From Gigaspora rosea (Eukaryota; Glomeromycota; Glomeromycetes; Diversisporales; Gigasporaceae): a stretch of 64,000 bases of DNA. The notes under the pieces were generated by a model, which was given only the letters and a program-made list of their open reading frames with translations, searched no databases and was not told where the DNA came from. The position numbers and the translations under genes were made by a program. Every line of letters begins with the position of its first letter. Position 1 is the stretch's first letter. The DNA lies in NCBI GenBank assembly GCA_003550325.1, contig QKWP01000195.1:371491-435490 (forward strand). The letters run 5' to 3'. Shown here one piece after another: positions 46,156 through 58,200 of this stretch.

Positions 46156-48057
46156 TTTGATTTCTTATTATCTGTTATATAAGTGGTACAGTAACTGTAT
46201 TCCGTTCACAAATACTCCTTACAAATATGAGTATTTTTGGTATTTTGAAACTTAAAATCCCAATACTAATTGGTTTTGGATTTACAAAACTCTGATCGAA
46301 TACTAAAAGATTATAATATTGTACACATTGATCACCGGAATTTTGATAATCACGTTACCTACTGACGATTGTAGCCAAATATACAGCTTTTTTTTAATTA
46401 GAAAAAAATTAAATTGGCATAGAAAGTTAAGTTGTACAGAATAACGATTTGCATATACTCTAAATTTTTTAGGCATTTTAAATAAAAATTTATTAAGTCG
46501 TATTTAGCATTTTTGATCAAAAAAAACGACAATTAAAAAATTTTTATTAGGTCGATGCATTTTAAAACCCTATTATAAATACTAATTGGTTTTAAATATC
46601 TATATAAAGACCCTGGGTCGATAGTGCACTCCGGGGTCACAATCTTTTTTGCAATTCCAGTCATTTGTTAAAAGGCCACGTAAAGTTGATAGACTTTTTC
46701 ATTTTTTATAAATAATTTGATCAGAATTTTTGCTATCTAGATTATTTGATAATACCAGGAACGTAGTCATGCAAATTAATAGGGTGTATAGTTATCTGCC
46801 ATCTAGAATATTGTTCGCAAAATCTTATATTTGGTTGGGCATTAAAAAGCTACATGTCAATGTGCTGTGCTGTAACATACTTTTACTATTCATGTATAAG
46901 CATAGTGGTGTTTTTATAATCAACTTTTTTATTTTTAGTTAGTATATAGTTCGTTATTTATTTCTAATTTTGGCATAGTCAGATGATTGAATCTCCAAAC
47001 AGGTGATCAAAGCCCCAAACAGATCAAACTGATAATCAAATCTTCTAAACAGCTAATTAATTACTCGTTTGACCTATTTGAATAGTGATTAAATCTCCTA
47101 TATGAATTAAAATTATATGAGAGTTTGGTTTTGCTTATGGAGAAGAACAAGTAGGGTTGTAGATAGTAATTTTGTAATAATCTAATGTATTGGTTCATAT
47201 TAATAATGAGGCTGTAATTATTTTTATAAAAAATTTTTAGTCATTATATTCTGATTGCAATTAGGTACTTTAGTAATATTCCAATTATATTCCAATTAAC
47301 AATCTTAAAATCATTGTATAAATTTTTGTTACAAAAAGTATTCAGAAAATATTCCAAAAATATTTCATATTTGAATTTAAAATTCTAATAATAAAATATA
47401 TTCTGAAAAAACCACACGAAAGAATCTGATTTTATATTTATATTATATTTATATAAAATATACTTTGGAAAAACTATACGAAATTATCTGTTTTATATTT
47501 ATATATAAATTAAAATTTTTAATAATAAAGTATATTTTGAAAAAACTGCAGAAATTGATCTGATTTTAAATTTATATTAAAATTAAAAAATTTTAATAAT
47601 AAATTTAAAAGCATTTCTATTTTGTACACAGGTGTTTGAACACTGTACTATACAAATTATATAGAAAAATATAGTATACAGATTATTTTTTGTACAACAA
47701 ATATAAAGTAAAAACAAAAATTAATTGTATCTTAAAATTTTGCTTAAGAAACAATCTATGGGCTTTAAGAAAAAAAATTCCTTGTAGAATTTTGTTATAA
47801 ACTATGCCCCTGCCCTATCCCAGTTTCTACTATAACTCCAAAATTATTTTTTATTTTAATAAAAAATCTTTTAATTTATAAAAATTATTATATCTGTGTT
47901 CAAACACCCCATGTACAATTAGTTATTTCCAATAAAAATATTCTAGAAATATTGCAAAAAGTAATCCAGTTTTATATTTATATTTAAATTATAATTGTTT
48001 ACCAATAAAAACTTGGTTTATTTAATTTTATAACCAAATATATGCATATATTATTGT
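46156..48057. other. Non-coding AT-rich DNA
   Basis: No supported gene. A MITE end (ACCAGGAACGTAGTCATGCA) lies at 46752. 47330-47600 has degenerate repeats (AAATATATTCTGAAAAAAC.ACACGAAA.ATCTGATTTTATAT). A 70-codon frame at 46730-46942 has no motif. Confidence 0.4.
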
Positions 48058-49797
48058 CTATATGCATAAAAAAGTTTCTACAAATAGTATGCAATTAGAC
48101 AGTATGAAAACACTAAATTTTTTAAATATTATTTGATTTTCTTTATCTATAATAATATATTTGTTTTTTTCAATTTTTAAAAAACCCACACAACAATCAA
48201 TAGCAGCTATATTAATAATACTCTTTTCACCAAAATATCGAAATAATTTTATATTATTTCTTGAAATTTCTATATTTCTCACCCAATGTATATAAGCTAA
48301 TAAATTTGTTTCATTTTCATATTTATGAGTAAAATAATATAAACTCGACCATAAAAATTTGTTCTTCAAAAACAATAGAAGTTTTTGTACGATGCGCATT
48401 TTTATCAACAAGAAATTTTGCCTAAAATAATTATAAAATATAATTATAAAATATTAGAATATTATATAATTTAAAAAGAATTATATACTGCAATTAAATA
48501 ATTGCTTCTTCTTATATCTTCATTATTATTAGAAAATAATAAACTTATAATTGATCCAGAATTTGTTTTTAATTTGTTAATTTGTTGTATTTGTAAATTT
48601 TAGTAGTATTGATCTAAATTTTTTAAAATATACAGTATTATGAAAAATATAATCTTAATTAAGTATAATAAATATAAAATATTTACCTCTATATTTTTTA
48701 ATGGTAAATCAAATTTAGTTGCATAATATTGTTAAATTTTTTAAATTTCCTCTTTTGTCATTATATATTCTTTTGATAAAGAAAACAATTTTTCTTTATT
48801 AAAAGATTCATTAAAAATTGGTTTAAAAATTTGCTGATTATATTTATCATTATATTATAAATGTGCAAAATGTGTCCACATAGTTAATTGGTTTATTAAA
48901 TTTTTATATGGATGCAGATGAGAATTAACTAAAGAAATTAATATTCTATATAATCTTTCTATTGGAAATTGCCATGTTGTCCATGCTGGACCAGTTTCAT
49001 AAATTGATTCTGCAATATATAAAAGATAATGAAAACTAATAAGAGTTGCCTATAGACATTTAGATTTTTTTTTGATATTTATGCAAAAGAGGAATTGAAT
49101 ACAAAATTATCAAATTATACCACTCCTCAGCTTTAAAAGACAAGTAATATTTTTGAATATTAATAAGAGGTCTACCAAAATTTGTCAGAATTGTTTTTTA
49201 TTATATCCAATTATTTTTTCAATTTCATTCCAATTATTTTTTGAAATTTTGTATTATTTAAATTTTTATTTTTAAAAAATTTGCCTATAAAATGATGAAA
49301 CATATGAGGAGCAATATTTTCAAAAAGTGCATGCATAATATCTACTGGAAATGATAAAGGAAAATTAATTGAAGATAATTCAAATAAAATACTATATCCA
49401 TTTACATCAATTAATATAATCAATAAATAAATTAAACTAAGTTAAATTTTAATTAATATAATAATAAAAATTACTTTTTGCATTTTTTACTATCTAGAAT
49501 ATAATTATTATGATAGCGCATTGGTAAATTTTCTGGTTCATAATTATTATATTCTTGTAATGATTGAAGTGGATAATAAATATGTCTAGCAGTTTCAGAA
49601 TAAGATCCTTTTATATAACAATATCAGCATCCATATTTAGCATTATGACCTGAAAGACACATAACTTTAGATAATGCAGAAATATTTCCAGACCATGAAA
49701 GAATATAGCTATGCAATTTAAATGTTTCTTTTAATATTGCATCAAAACAAGTTATACCACCTACAAAATTTTAATTTAATTATTATTTAAAGAAAAA

Positions 49798-50012
49798 CTT
49801 ATTTGTAACAGCCTGTTATACACTTATTTGTAACAGCCCATAAGGCTATATTAATGTTAAAGTAAAGTTAGATTAGAGTTAAAATCAAAATTAATACAGA
49901 ATTGCAAAAGGATCATTTTTTGTTAGAAGTGCAATAGGTGTTGTTTTAGTAAGATTTTGAGTTTGAAATAAAAGCTGTTACAAATAAACATATAACAGGC
50001 TGTTACAAATAG
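49798..50012. mobile_element. MITE with TTATTTGTAACAGCC ends
   Basis: Left CTTATTTGTAACAGCCTGTT, right ...AACAGGCTGTTACAAATAG. Each end carries the TTTGTAACAGC motif twice (49801 and 49825 at the left; 49977 and 50001 at the right). It lies between coding pieces of the tnp2 pseudogene. Confidence 0.75.
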
Positions 50013-50404
50013 ACTCATCCAATATTTAATACTATTAATTATATAATTTAAAATTTAAAAAAAATTACATTCAAGCTGCTTAATTCATCAACTAATAGTT
50101 GTAAAAAACTATTAAAATCTTTTGGAGAGTTTGGTCCAGTTATAACCATATTAATTATTAAATTTTCTTTTTTTATTCTTTTTGATGGTAGAAGATTTGC
50201 ATTTAAAAAGTAAAGTTATCCAACAGTTATTTCATTTTTGTTTAAAAATTTGATAGCTATCTGTAGATGCCATTAAAGCAACATCTCTATAACCTAAAAA
50301 TAAGCTAATGCTAATAAAGTTTTATATCTATTGCCATCATCCAATTTTGCTATCCTCAGAAGAATATTCTTTTCTTAATGTATATTTATACTGATATTTA
50401 AGAG

Positions 50405-50892
50405 TAGAGGGTATGTAGATCATTTCTATTAATAAACGAGTGACCAAAAATATTTTTACTGCAAATTTAAAAGTTGCTACATATAAAAGTTAATTTTTTA
50501 CTATATAAATTGTATTTATGTACTAAGTAAAAATTGGTTGTAATAAACAAATACATATATCATAAAAATTTTATTAATTTTGAATAAAATTTGATAAAGT
50601 TTTTATAGTTCAACTTTTGCGGGGCAGGGTCTATTCTGCAGGGTAATCACAAATTGGCCAATCAAAACACATATAAACAATAAGTAAAATAGGGTTGCGA
50701 AGATAAAGACAACTATATATTAGGTTCTACTGGGCCAATTTTAATGATTCAACCACCGTTAGAATCACAAAAACCTCCTCTACAATTTTATTTAAAAATT
50801 TAATATGGTTACTTAATAAAAATTTTCTTTATTATTAAATATAAAATTTTTAGTAACTAGTTTATTAATAGAGATAATCTACATACCCTTTA
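50405..50892. mobile_element. MITE with TA(A/G)AGGGTATGTAGAT ends, ~488 bp
   Basis: Left TAGAGGGTATGTAGAT then TCTATTAATAAAC; right end inverted TAAAGGGTATGTAGATTATC. About 40 bp of inverted repeat is recognisable. It interrupts the tnp2 pseudogene between the AKDL and YKYTLR pieces. Confidence 0.75.
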
Positions 50893-50969
50893 CCCTTAAG
50901 ATCTTTTGCTCGTGATAGATGTTTATATTGTAATTTTAAGCTATTAGCTATTGAAAAATAAGCTAATTG

Positions 50970-52253
50970 GGGTGTAGTGACATAGAGAAGCTGGCTGGTT
51001 GTAACCCCCAAGCGACAGGTCTAGAGTTCAAATCCCACTAGAGACGAATTGGAAAATAGGCTGTATTATGGTAACATTTGTTCATCAATCAGTTGGGTAT
51101 ATTACCTGTAACCTTGGTACCACCATCTTGAATAGGAGTATCGGCGCAGTTGTATAAGTTACACAGACAAATCCAAGGAACTGGAACAATTGAAACCCGT
51201 TTGGCAAGCCCGAGCAGGGAGTAAGGAAGATCCTTCTACGGTGCTACAGAAGCCCTCTCAACCGGAGACTGAAAAACTGAACAGAATATACCCCATGGCA
51301 AAAGGGAACACCAACCTGGCGCCAGAGTCATACCGGAGGAAAAGGACCTATGTTTCAGAAGTAGGTACTAATGAAAGGGAGACCATTGGCACATAAAGCC
51401 GGACAGAGCAATCCTTCTGGCCAACTAGCTTGGTAGTTTAGGAGGGATCGGTATAAAGTTGGAGATGTCAGATGTGAGTACTAGGGATCAGAATGAACCC
51501 TACAAGGGCAGATGGAACTGACCGACTAGCAAGAAGTGAAAACATGGAGGTATGTATATGTCAAAGCCCAACGGAGCTCTGGGTGTATCTATATAGGAGT
51601 CTAAAGACGTTAAGAGAATCTGGGACTACCAGTAACAAGTATAGCTAGTATAAGTGCATATAGTGGTAGATCGGGTTGGCTGAGCCTCATGATGCCATCC
51701 AACTATATTAGGGACCGGAAGCTTCAGTGAAACATGGCTGGGTACTCATCACCATAGCAGAGAGTACAGTCATTCACATATTTCTGAATTCAGAACGCCA
51801 AATCCTGGGTTTCCAAGTCGCAGAAAAATCAGCTAGTTGCGGCAGCATGCAGGCTTGAGATACTTACCCAATGTGGTAGAGGCAGCTGTATGGCTTGAGA
51901 TATGAACTCCCGAGAAGTACGCTAGTAAGGAACTAAGTGCACCAATTTGGGAGCAGAAAGCGCCTACCTGGAATTACATACACCAAATTGGAAGTAATAA
52001 TATTAGAAAATGTGGGTAAAGTGGTGTACATGTGAATACTAATGGTTGGTTAGGGAAAAGGGATGTCAAAACCAGGCTAGCTATATAAATGGGAGTATTG
52101 TAGGCTCTGGTAGGTTTAGGTTATGAATAAAATAGTCCAAGTCTCAGTACTTAGTAGATAGTATAATAATTGTAAACAATATATTGTAATAATTAATATA
52201 CACTCAATAAAGTCCAGAGGCATGACCTCACCTTAACATTAAAAAAAAAAAAA
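50970..52253 (+). mobile_element. tRNA-headed retroposon, 1284 bp, copy 1
   Basis: The head (50970-51045) resembles a tRNA gene: an A-box-like region near GAGAAGCTGGCTGG and a B-box AGAGTTCAAATCCC. The body is GC-richer than its surroundings. The 3' end has AATAAA at 52206-52211, about 30 nt before a run of about 15 A. Flanking AAGCTAATTG / AAGATAATTG is a probable 10-bp target duplication with one change. It is 70-80% similar by eye to copy 2 (52627-53912) and shares head, first body part and 3' end with 59753-60459. Short frames inside are not conserved between copies. SINEs are usually under 700 bp, so the length is odd. Confidence 0.8.
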
Positions 52254-52626
52254 AAGATAATTGTTTTCTGGATTTTTTGGATTTTTTTTTAGTTGTATAT
52301 TATAATTCTTTATATATGGGACATGCATTAAGATTAGTATTTTGTTAGTAAATGCACAGCAAGAATTCCAGCAAATATTTATAAGTTTTGGTTCAAGGGA
52401 TACCAAATTTCCTAAAACTTTTCGAAGCCAATAAAGAGAAACATTAGAAATATTAAAAATTTCTAATATTTTATTAAATGCTTGATCAGAAATTGTGTAT
52501 CTATTTTTGATATAAAGAAGCTGAAGCTCTTTAATTATTTTAGTAAATCTAAAATATAAAAATATAATTATAAAAATTTTTAAAGAAAAAATCTTTAAAT
52601 AAAATATTAAAAATAATTACCATTAA

Positions 52627-53912
52627 GGGTATGGCAACATTAAGAAGCTGTCTAGTTGTCACCCTAAGCGACAGGTCTAGAGTTCAAATCCCACTGGAGA
52701 TAAATTGGAAAATAGACCTGTGTTACAGTAACATTTGTTCATCGATCGGTCAGATATATTACCTGTAACTTTGGTACCACTATCTCGAATGGGAGCATCA
52801 GCGCAGTTGTGTAAGTTATACAGACAAATCCAAGGGACCAGAACAATTAAAACCCGTTTGGCAAGTTCTGAGCAAGGAAGTAAAGAAGACCCTACTACAG
52901 TACTACAGAAGCCCTTTTAACTGGAGACCAAAGAACCAAACGAAATATACCCTATGAAAAGAGGGAAACCAGCCTGGCCATCGGAGTCGTACCAGAGGAA
53001 AAGGACCTACTTTACGGAAGTAGGATACCAAGGAAAGGGCGTCCATCAGCTCATAAAGCTGGGCATACCAATCCTTCTGAGCTAACTGGTTTGGTAGTTT
53101 GGGAGAGATCGGTATAAAGTCGGAAGTGGTTGGATGTGAGTATTGGGAATCAGAATGAACCTTGCAAGGGCAGACAGAACTCAATAGCCAATAAGAAGTA
53201 GAAGCATAGAGACGTGTACGTTGTCAAGGCCTAACGGGCTCTAGACGTACCCATATGGGAGTCCTCAGATGCTAAGAGGGCCGGGACTACCAATACAGGA
53301 TAGGCAAGTATAAGTGTATGTAGAGTGCATCGTGGTTCGCCAGAGCCTCATGATGCCATCTAACTATACCTGATAGCTGGAAGTATTTGTAAAATATGCC
53401 CGGTCACTTGTCACCATAAAGGGAAGTACAGTCGTTCGCACATTACCGAATTCGGAACACTAAATCCAGGGCCCAAAGATGCAGCAAAATTGGCTAGTTG
53501 CAGCAGCATGCAGGTTTAAGATACTTACCCAATGTGGTAGAGGCAGCTACATGGCTTGAGATACGAACTCCTGAGAAGTATGCCAGTAGGGGACTCAGAT
53601 ATACCAATCTGGAAGCATAAAGCGCCTACCTGGCAACTGACACCAAATTGGAAGTAATTATACTAGGTAGTATGGGTAAAGTGGCGGACATGTGAATACC
53701 AATTTTTGGTTGAAGAGGGACGTACAAAGCCAGGTCAGCCATATAAATAGGAATATGGAAGGCTCTGGTAGGTTTAGATCATGGTTAAATTAGTCCAAGT
53801 CTCGGTGCTCAGTAGATAGTATATAAAAGATTGTACAGCAATGTTGTAATGATCAATATACATCAATAAAGACCAGAGGCGTGACCTCACCTTAACACAA
53901 AAAAAAAATAAT
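52627..53912 (+). mobile_element. tRNA-headed retroposon, 1286 bp, copy 2
   Basis: A perfect 15-bp target duplication AATAATTACCATTAA lies at 52612-52626 and 53913-53927. The head starts GGGTATGGCAACATTAAGAA with B-box AGAGTTCAAATCCC. AATAAA lies at 53865-53870 and the A-tail starts near 53899. The variable-length duplication and A-tail indicate insertion by LINE-type target-primed reverse transcription. No LINE is seen in the window. It lies inside the tnp2 pseudogene, so it is younger than that element. Confidence 0.9.
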
Positions 53913-53989
53913 AATAATTACCATTAAATTCAGCATTATAAAAATTTTTTTCTGATTCAAAATTTATTTTTTCACTACTTTCTGATATA

Positions 53990-54235
53990 CTATCTTCTAA
54001 TTTATCCTCCTTATCCAATTCTTCTCCTTTTCCAATTCATCCTCTAATTCATTTTTCTCCTCCAATACATCTTTTAATTTATTATCCTCCTCTAATATAT
54101 CTTCTAATTCATTCTTCTCTTCCAATACATTCACCAATTCATTTTCCTCCTCTAATTCCAATGCACCTTCTAATTCATCTTCCTCCTCCAATTCATCCTC
54201 CATCCCAATTCATCCAATTTATCCTCCTCTGATTC
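53990..54235. repeat. Minisatellite encoding Glu/Leu/Asn repeats
   Basis: Units such as TCCTCCTCTAATTCATCTTC repeat with variation. On the minus strand they read EEENELxxVLEEKNELED, a heptad-like acidic pattern, within the N-terminal region of the tnp2 pseudogene. Confidence 0.75.
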
Positions 54236-54790
54236 ATTCTATCCAATTCCTTATTTTCTAAATCTAAAATTTAAAAATTTAATTTAATTTAAAAAAATTA
54301 ATTCAAAATAATTAAAAAAATTTTTTATCTTATTTTGTTCAATATTTTCTCAATATCCTCTATACTAACAATATTTATTTAATTATTTAAAATATTATTA
54401 GATGTATTGTTTGAAATTGGAAAAGAATTTTGAAGATTTTTTTCTCATTTTCTATGCCTTGTTTGAGTAGAGATACTTAATAATTTGCTACAATCATTAG
54501 TTTCTTGCATGTAAAATATACACGTACATAAAATTTATCATCCATAGCTAATTATTATAAATTTATAAATTAAATATAAGTATTTGAAATATCAAAATTT
54601 TTAAGTTAATTAATTTTAATAACAATTATTAAAAAAACTAACTTTTTTTTTTACTAATATTTTTTTGCAAAAAACAAACTTGTATTTTGCCAAGCTAATA
54701 GAAAAGCAACTTACAAAAACAATTTCGAAAAATTAAAAGAATTAATTTAATTATATAAGAATAATCTGTAATTAAAAACTTGTTATCAGA

Positions 54791-54891
54791 CTTTTAATTA
54801 TATTTTGTATATAGTTAGCCATCTATAAAAAATTTATCATTATAATAAATTTTCTATAGGCGGCTAACTATATACAAAATATAATTAAAAG
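54791..54891. mobile_element. Foldback MITE, 101 bp
   Basis: CTTTTAATTATATTTTGTAT then ATAGTTAGCC is mirrored by GGCTAACTATATACAAAATA then TAATTAAAAG. Arms of about 48 bp surround a short AT centre. Confidence 0.85.
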
Positions 54892-55065
54892 TCAAATAAA
54901 AATTTTCTTTGATAATACTCATATTAGACTTATTATATTTGCTATTTAAATTTATATAATTACCTACTATTTAATATATTCAATATTTCAATTTTCAAAA
55001 ACAATATATTACAATAAAAGAAATCTAGCAAAACAAGTACAAAAATTAATACAAAATTTTTAATA

Positions 55066-55228
55066 CAGTCAGCCCTCTCAGAACTGATCCGGTCAAAACT
55101 GATAACCTGCCAAAATTGGTTAAAAATCAATCTACCAGACACCCATTCTATAAGTAATAACCTGATAACCTGCCATTTCTGATACTAAACCTGTTCACTA
55201 TGCATGCCGGTTCTGAGAGGGCCAACTG
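55066..55228. mobile_element. pogo-like MITE, 163 bp
   Basis: Left CAGTCAGCCCTCTCAGAACT; right inverted CAGTTGGCCCTCTCAGAACC. CAGT...CCTC ends are typical of pogo/Tigger MITEs. TA precedes the left end, but the right flank is CG, so the duplication has decayed. GATAACCTGCCA is repeated inside. Confidence 0.75.
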
Positions 55229-55239
55229 CGTCCTTTAAT

Positions 55240-56110
55240 ATTTTAATAAAAGTAGCACATTCATCTTTTCTGATATTCTCTAACCATGTAATACTAATAT
55301 CATCAATTATATCAAAAATACCCAATTATTATTGAGTGCTTCAAGTAATTGATGCAAGTGAGGCCCTGCAGTAATAAAAGTTGTAAGTTTTTTTGATAAA
55401 ATATTTCCTACAAAGCCAAGGATATTTATGTTTAGATCTGAATAGCTTTCTAAGTCTTGATTCTTTTTTTTTTTTTTACTTTGAAAGAATTACCATCAAT
55501 AATATGTTTAATATTAAATGAATTGTTTGATTGATTAATATTAAACATGTCATATAGTGATCCTTTCCCAGTAAGTAAAGCCCTTACTTGAGTTGCACAC
55601 TTGGTTCCTTTTTCAAGGTTGTATATTTTTTTATCTATTCTATTAAGTAATTATATGCTATTTCAAATTTATACAAGAATCAAAGTGATATTCTGCGAGA
55701 AACTTCAATATTATAAGTTGTAATATTACAATCAAAAATAGACTGATAACATGTACTTATTAAAGTAGGAAAATTTATATTTTTTTCTCTAATGATTTAT
55801 GCTTCGATGTATTACTGACCCTTAGTTCCCATGATACTTTTGGCACACACCTTAAAAGCATTATTTGGTCTTGCAAATTTAAATTATCCACCAAATTTGA
55901 TAATACAATATTTTCATATTCCAAGGCTAATATACCATTTATTTGAGCAGGATCAAATTGAACTATTGAAGTTTTACAAAGTATAAAAAGTTCCTTTAGA
56001 TAATCAAGAAAACTTTTATAATAATCATCTTTTTTGATAAATGAATTTTTATTATAAAAGGGTGCTATTATAGTTAATTCACTTTCAAATACTAATAGCT
56101 TGTAGCATTG
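55240..56110 (-). pseudogene. Unidentified coding remnant
   Basis: Minus-strand pieces read like real protein: 56098-55800 is open for about 95 codons (TIIAPFYNKNSFIKKDDYYK..., QINGILALEYENIVLSNLVD, LLRCVPKVSWELRVSNTSKH) without a start codon. After a frameshift come FPTLISTCYQSIFDCNITTY, then ATQVRALLTGKGSLYDMFNI, then VGNILSKKLTTFITAGPHLH. Several frameshifts and stops separate them. I do not recognise the family. It lies head-to-head with the MULE remnant (56230-57452), so it could be the partner gene of that element or an older independent gene. Confidence 0.45.
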
Positions 56111-56229
56111 GTTTGAAACCTTTAATTTATTTCCAGTTAATATCTCCTTTTTTTTAGTAGATTAAAAATTAGAAAAATAGCCAATATATGGGTAAGGGTC
56201 TTGATTAGCTTGCCTTTTATGCAGAAAAT

Positions 56230-57452
56230 TGATTTAATCATGCATTTCTATGCTTAGATCCATGGATTAAAGCCACTAAATATTGTAGATCTGTTTTTAC
56301 TTTTGATGCTTGCCATTCAAAATTGAGTTATAAGAGTGTTTATCTTGGTGCAAACACAATTGAAGGTGAAGGCAAACTTGTTCTGGTAGCTTTTGTAATT
56401 TGTTTGATTAAAAATTCTAATAATTGGGCATGGTTTTGTGAACACAGCTCTTTCAACAATCAACACAAATGAAACTGTGATAATAAGTGTCCGTGAAAAG
56501 GTATATTAATTTGCTTACAATAAAATCAAAAAAGAAAAATTAAAAAATTAATTTCATACTATAACATCATAATTATATAGGGTATTACTGATGCTATATG
56601 AACAGAACTTCCTAATGCCTTTCATATGCATTGTGTTGGAATATTGAGAAGAATGTCAATACAAAGTTCAGAGCCAAACTTGGGGGTAAATCTAGGCAGT
56701 GGCAAAGGCATTACATGTAGAAGATTTTGAAAATATTATGAAAGACATCTCTGAACTATATATAGAAGCTGCCATTTATCTCAATTAAATACCACCTGAA
56801 ATGTGGACTCTTAGTAAATGCCCCCGAAATAGATTTGGGCACTTTATATTAAACACATCTGAGACCTTTAATTCATTGCTATTTGACGAATGTCTTATTG
56901 AGCCATTTGAGCCAATTCTTTTACTTATATGCAAAATCAATATATTATAATTGTCATACAATATACTTTTAATTGGATACAATATTACTACAAAAAACCA
57001 CCAAGCAGCTTCAATCTGTTATCAACAGATATTGAAACTGAATGGTATATCAAGTCAATATGTTAACCTTTGAAGTTAAAAGTGATAATGGCAACTTCAT
57101 ATTGTAGATCTTGCTTTATTAACTTGTACCTGTTAGCAATTTCAAGAGTATCAGTTTCCTTGTGTGTATTCTTAAAACACATCAGCAGCCATCACAATTT
57201 ACACATTTTACATATCATAACACTACTCTTAAAAATGTTTATAAGGAATCAGTCTATCCTGTTGACGCAGAAATGTGTCTTCCTGACAATAGAACTTTAC
57301 CACTAGCTGCAGTTAAACAGGCCAGACATCCACAAAAAACTCGTTTATGTAGCCATGGAAAAACGGCACCAAAGGACCAAGTTACTTGTAGACAATGTGG
57401 TAAAAAAGGTCATAATTCATGCATTTGCAGTTGGATTCACCAGAAGAAATAA
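56230..57452 (+). pseudogene. Decayed Mutator-like (MULE) transposase
   Basis: Plus-strand pieces in family order: 56232-56471, FTFDACHSKLSYKSVYLG (the D of the MULE DDE motif) and NSNNWAWFCEH; 56580-56640, ITDAI.TELPNAFHMHC (second Asp region); 56706-56900, ALHVEDFENIMKDI, PEMWTLSKCPRNRFGHFIL and TSETFNSLL (third acidic region); 57162-57452, a C-terminal zinc knuckle CRQCGKKGHNSCIC (C-x2-C-x4-H-x4-C) after a basic PQKTRLCSHGKTAPKDQ linker. In-frame stops (for example after DAI and after IYLN) and frameshifts make it dead. MULEs usually create 8-11 bp duplications; the ends of this copy were not found. Confidence 0.82.
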
Positions 57453-58200
57453 AATTAGATTTAATTTTATTTTATATAGACGAGAAATTAGCATTCATGT
57501 TCTTATAATGGCACTTGATTTATAATAAAATTGATATAAGTTTAATATGCCTCATAGTAAATAAAGCCATTGTCCTTATTCTTTCTTTTTAATTGTTTTG
57601 CATTTTACTTTAGCAAAAATTAAGGATGTTACTCTGATGTTGGTGCAGCGCAGCAATCCCGTAGCCATATTTTTTCTAACAAATTATAGATTTGGGCCCT
57701 TATTTGTAATATTTATCAAAAATTGGGCACCTATCTGAAATTATTTTTATTTTGGGCCTGTATTTGTAATTATTTTCATTTTTGGGCCCTTATATGTAAA
57801 TTCTCCTTTTTTATAGTGCGGCAAAAACATTGTTTTTGACCCATCTGATCCATTTTTCTTGATCCTTCTAAAAATAAAAAATTTCATTACTTTTGACCTA
57901 TAATAAGTTATGATTAGTGTTCCGAGTTGATTAAAATTTCTAATCGATTAGTTGACAACTTAGTTGTCGATTAGTTGTAACTGATATTCACATGTTTTCA
58001 ATAAATTTGATTGGTATAATAAATAAACACATGTGCTCTGTATTATTTCAACCCATTTTGATTGGCTAAAAAAATTCTACATATTAAAATTATTATATAG
58101 ATAATCAACCAACGATTAGTTGATTAAAAAATTTTCAATTGATTAAACTAGTTGTCACTAGTTGGTTTTTTAACTAACGATCAAATTATCAGATAATTTT
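57453..58200. other. Non-coding DNA; short tandem repeat and possible hAT-like MITE
   Basis: 57690-57805 has four copies of TTGGGCCCTTATTTGTAATT at about 30-bp spacing. 57918-58160 starts TAGTGTTCCGAGTTGATTAA and contains CGATTAGTTGA motifs in both orientations, ending near GTCACTA, like a hAT MITE, but no clear 8-bp duplication is found. Confidence 0.4.

Larger units (their letters stand above)
48058..54510 (-). pseudogene. Decayed tnp2-type (CACTA-like) transposase, split by four insertions
   Basis: Coding pieces run down the minus strand in family order: 54510-54300 (CSKLLSISTQTRHR), 53990-54235 (acidic repeats), 52600-52255 (ISDQAFNKILEIFNISNVSL, CCAF), 50960-50893 (FSIANSLKLQYKHLSRAKDL), 50404-50035 (GYRDVALMASTDSYQIF with the expected first Asp; VITGPNSPKDFNSFL), 49770-49480 (NISALSKVMCLSGHNAKYGC), 49423-49211 (SFPVDIMHALFENIAPHMF, the Asp-Met-His motif), 49020-48850 (TWQFPIERLYRILISLVNSH) and 48411-48058 (AAIDCCVGF). 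These motifs and their order match fungal tnp2 transposases. Stops include a CGA-like Arg now TGA after KYGC, and the frame shifts several times. Nested inside are MITEs at 49798-50012 and 50405-50892 and retroposons at 50970-52253 and 52627-53912. Dead. Confidence 0.8.

Noticed and set aside
46730..46942. 70-codon hydrophobic frame
   Set aside because: It starts within a MITE end, has no motif and no homologue in the window; probably chance in AT-rich DNA.
50970..51045. A functional tRNA gene
   Set aside because: Only A/B-box-like parts are recognisable, no full cloverleaf can be drawn, and it heads a retroposon with a target duplication.
51190..53184. Short frames (51190-51396, 52735-52920, 52903-53184) as genes
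   Set aside because: They lie within the two retroposon copies and are not conserved between them.
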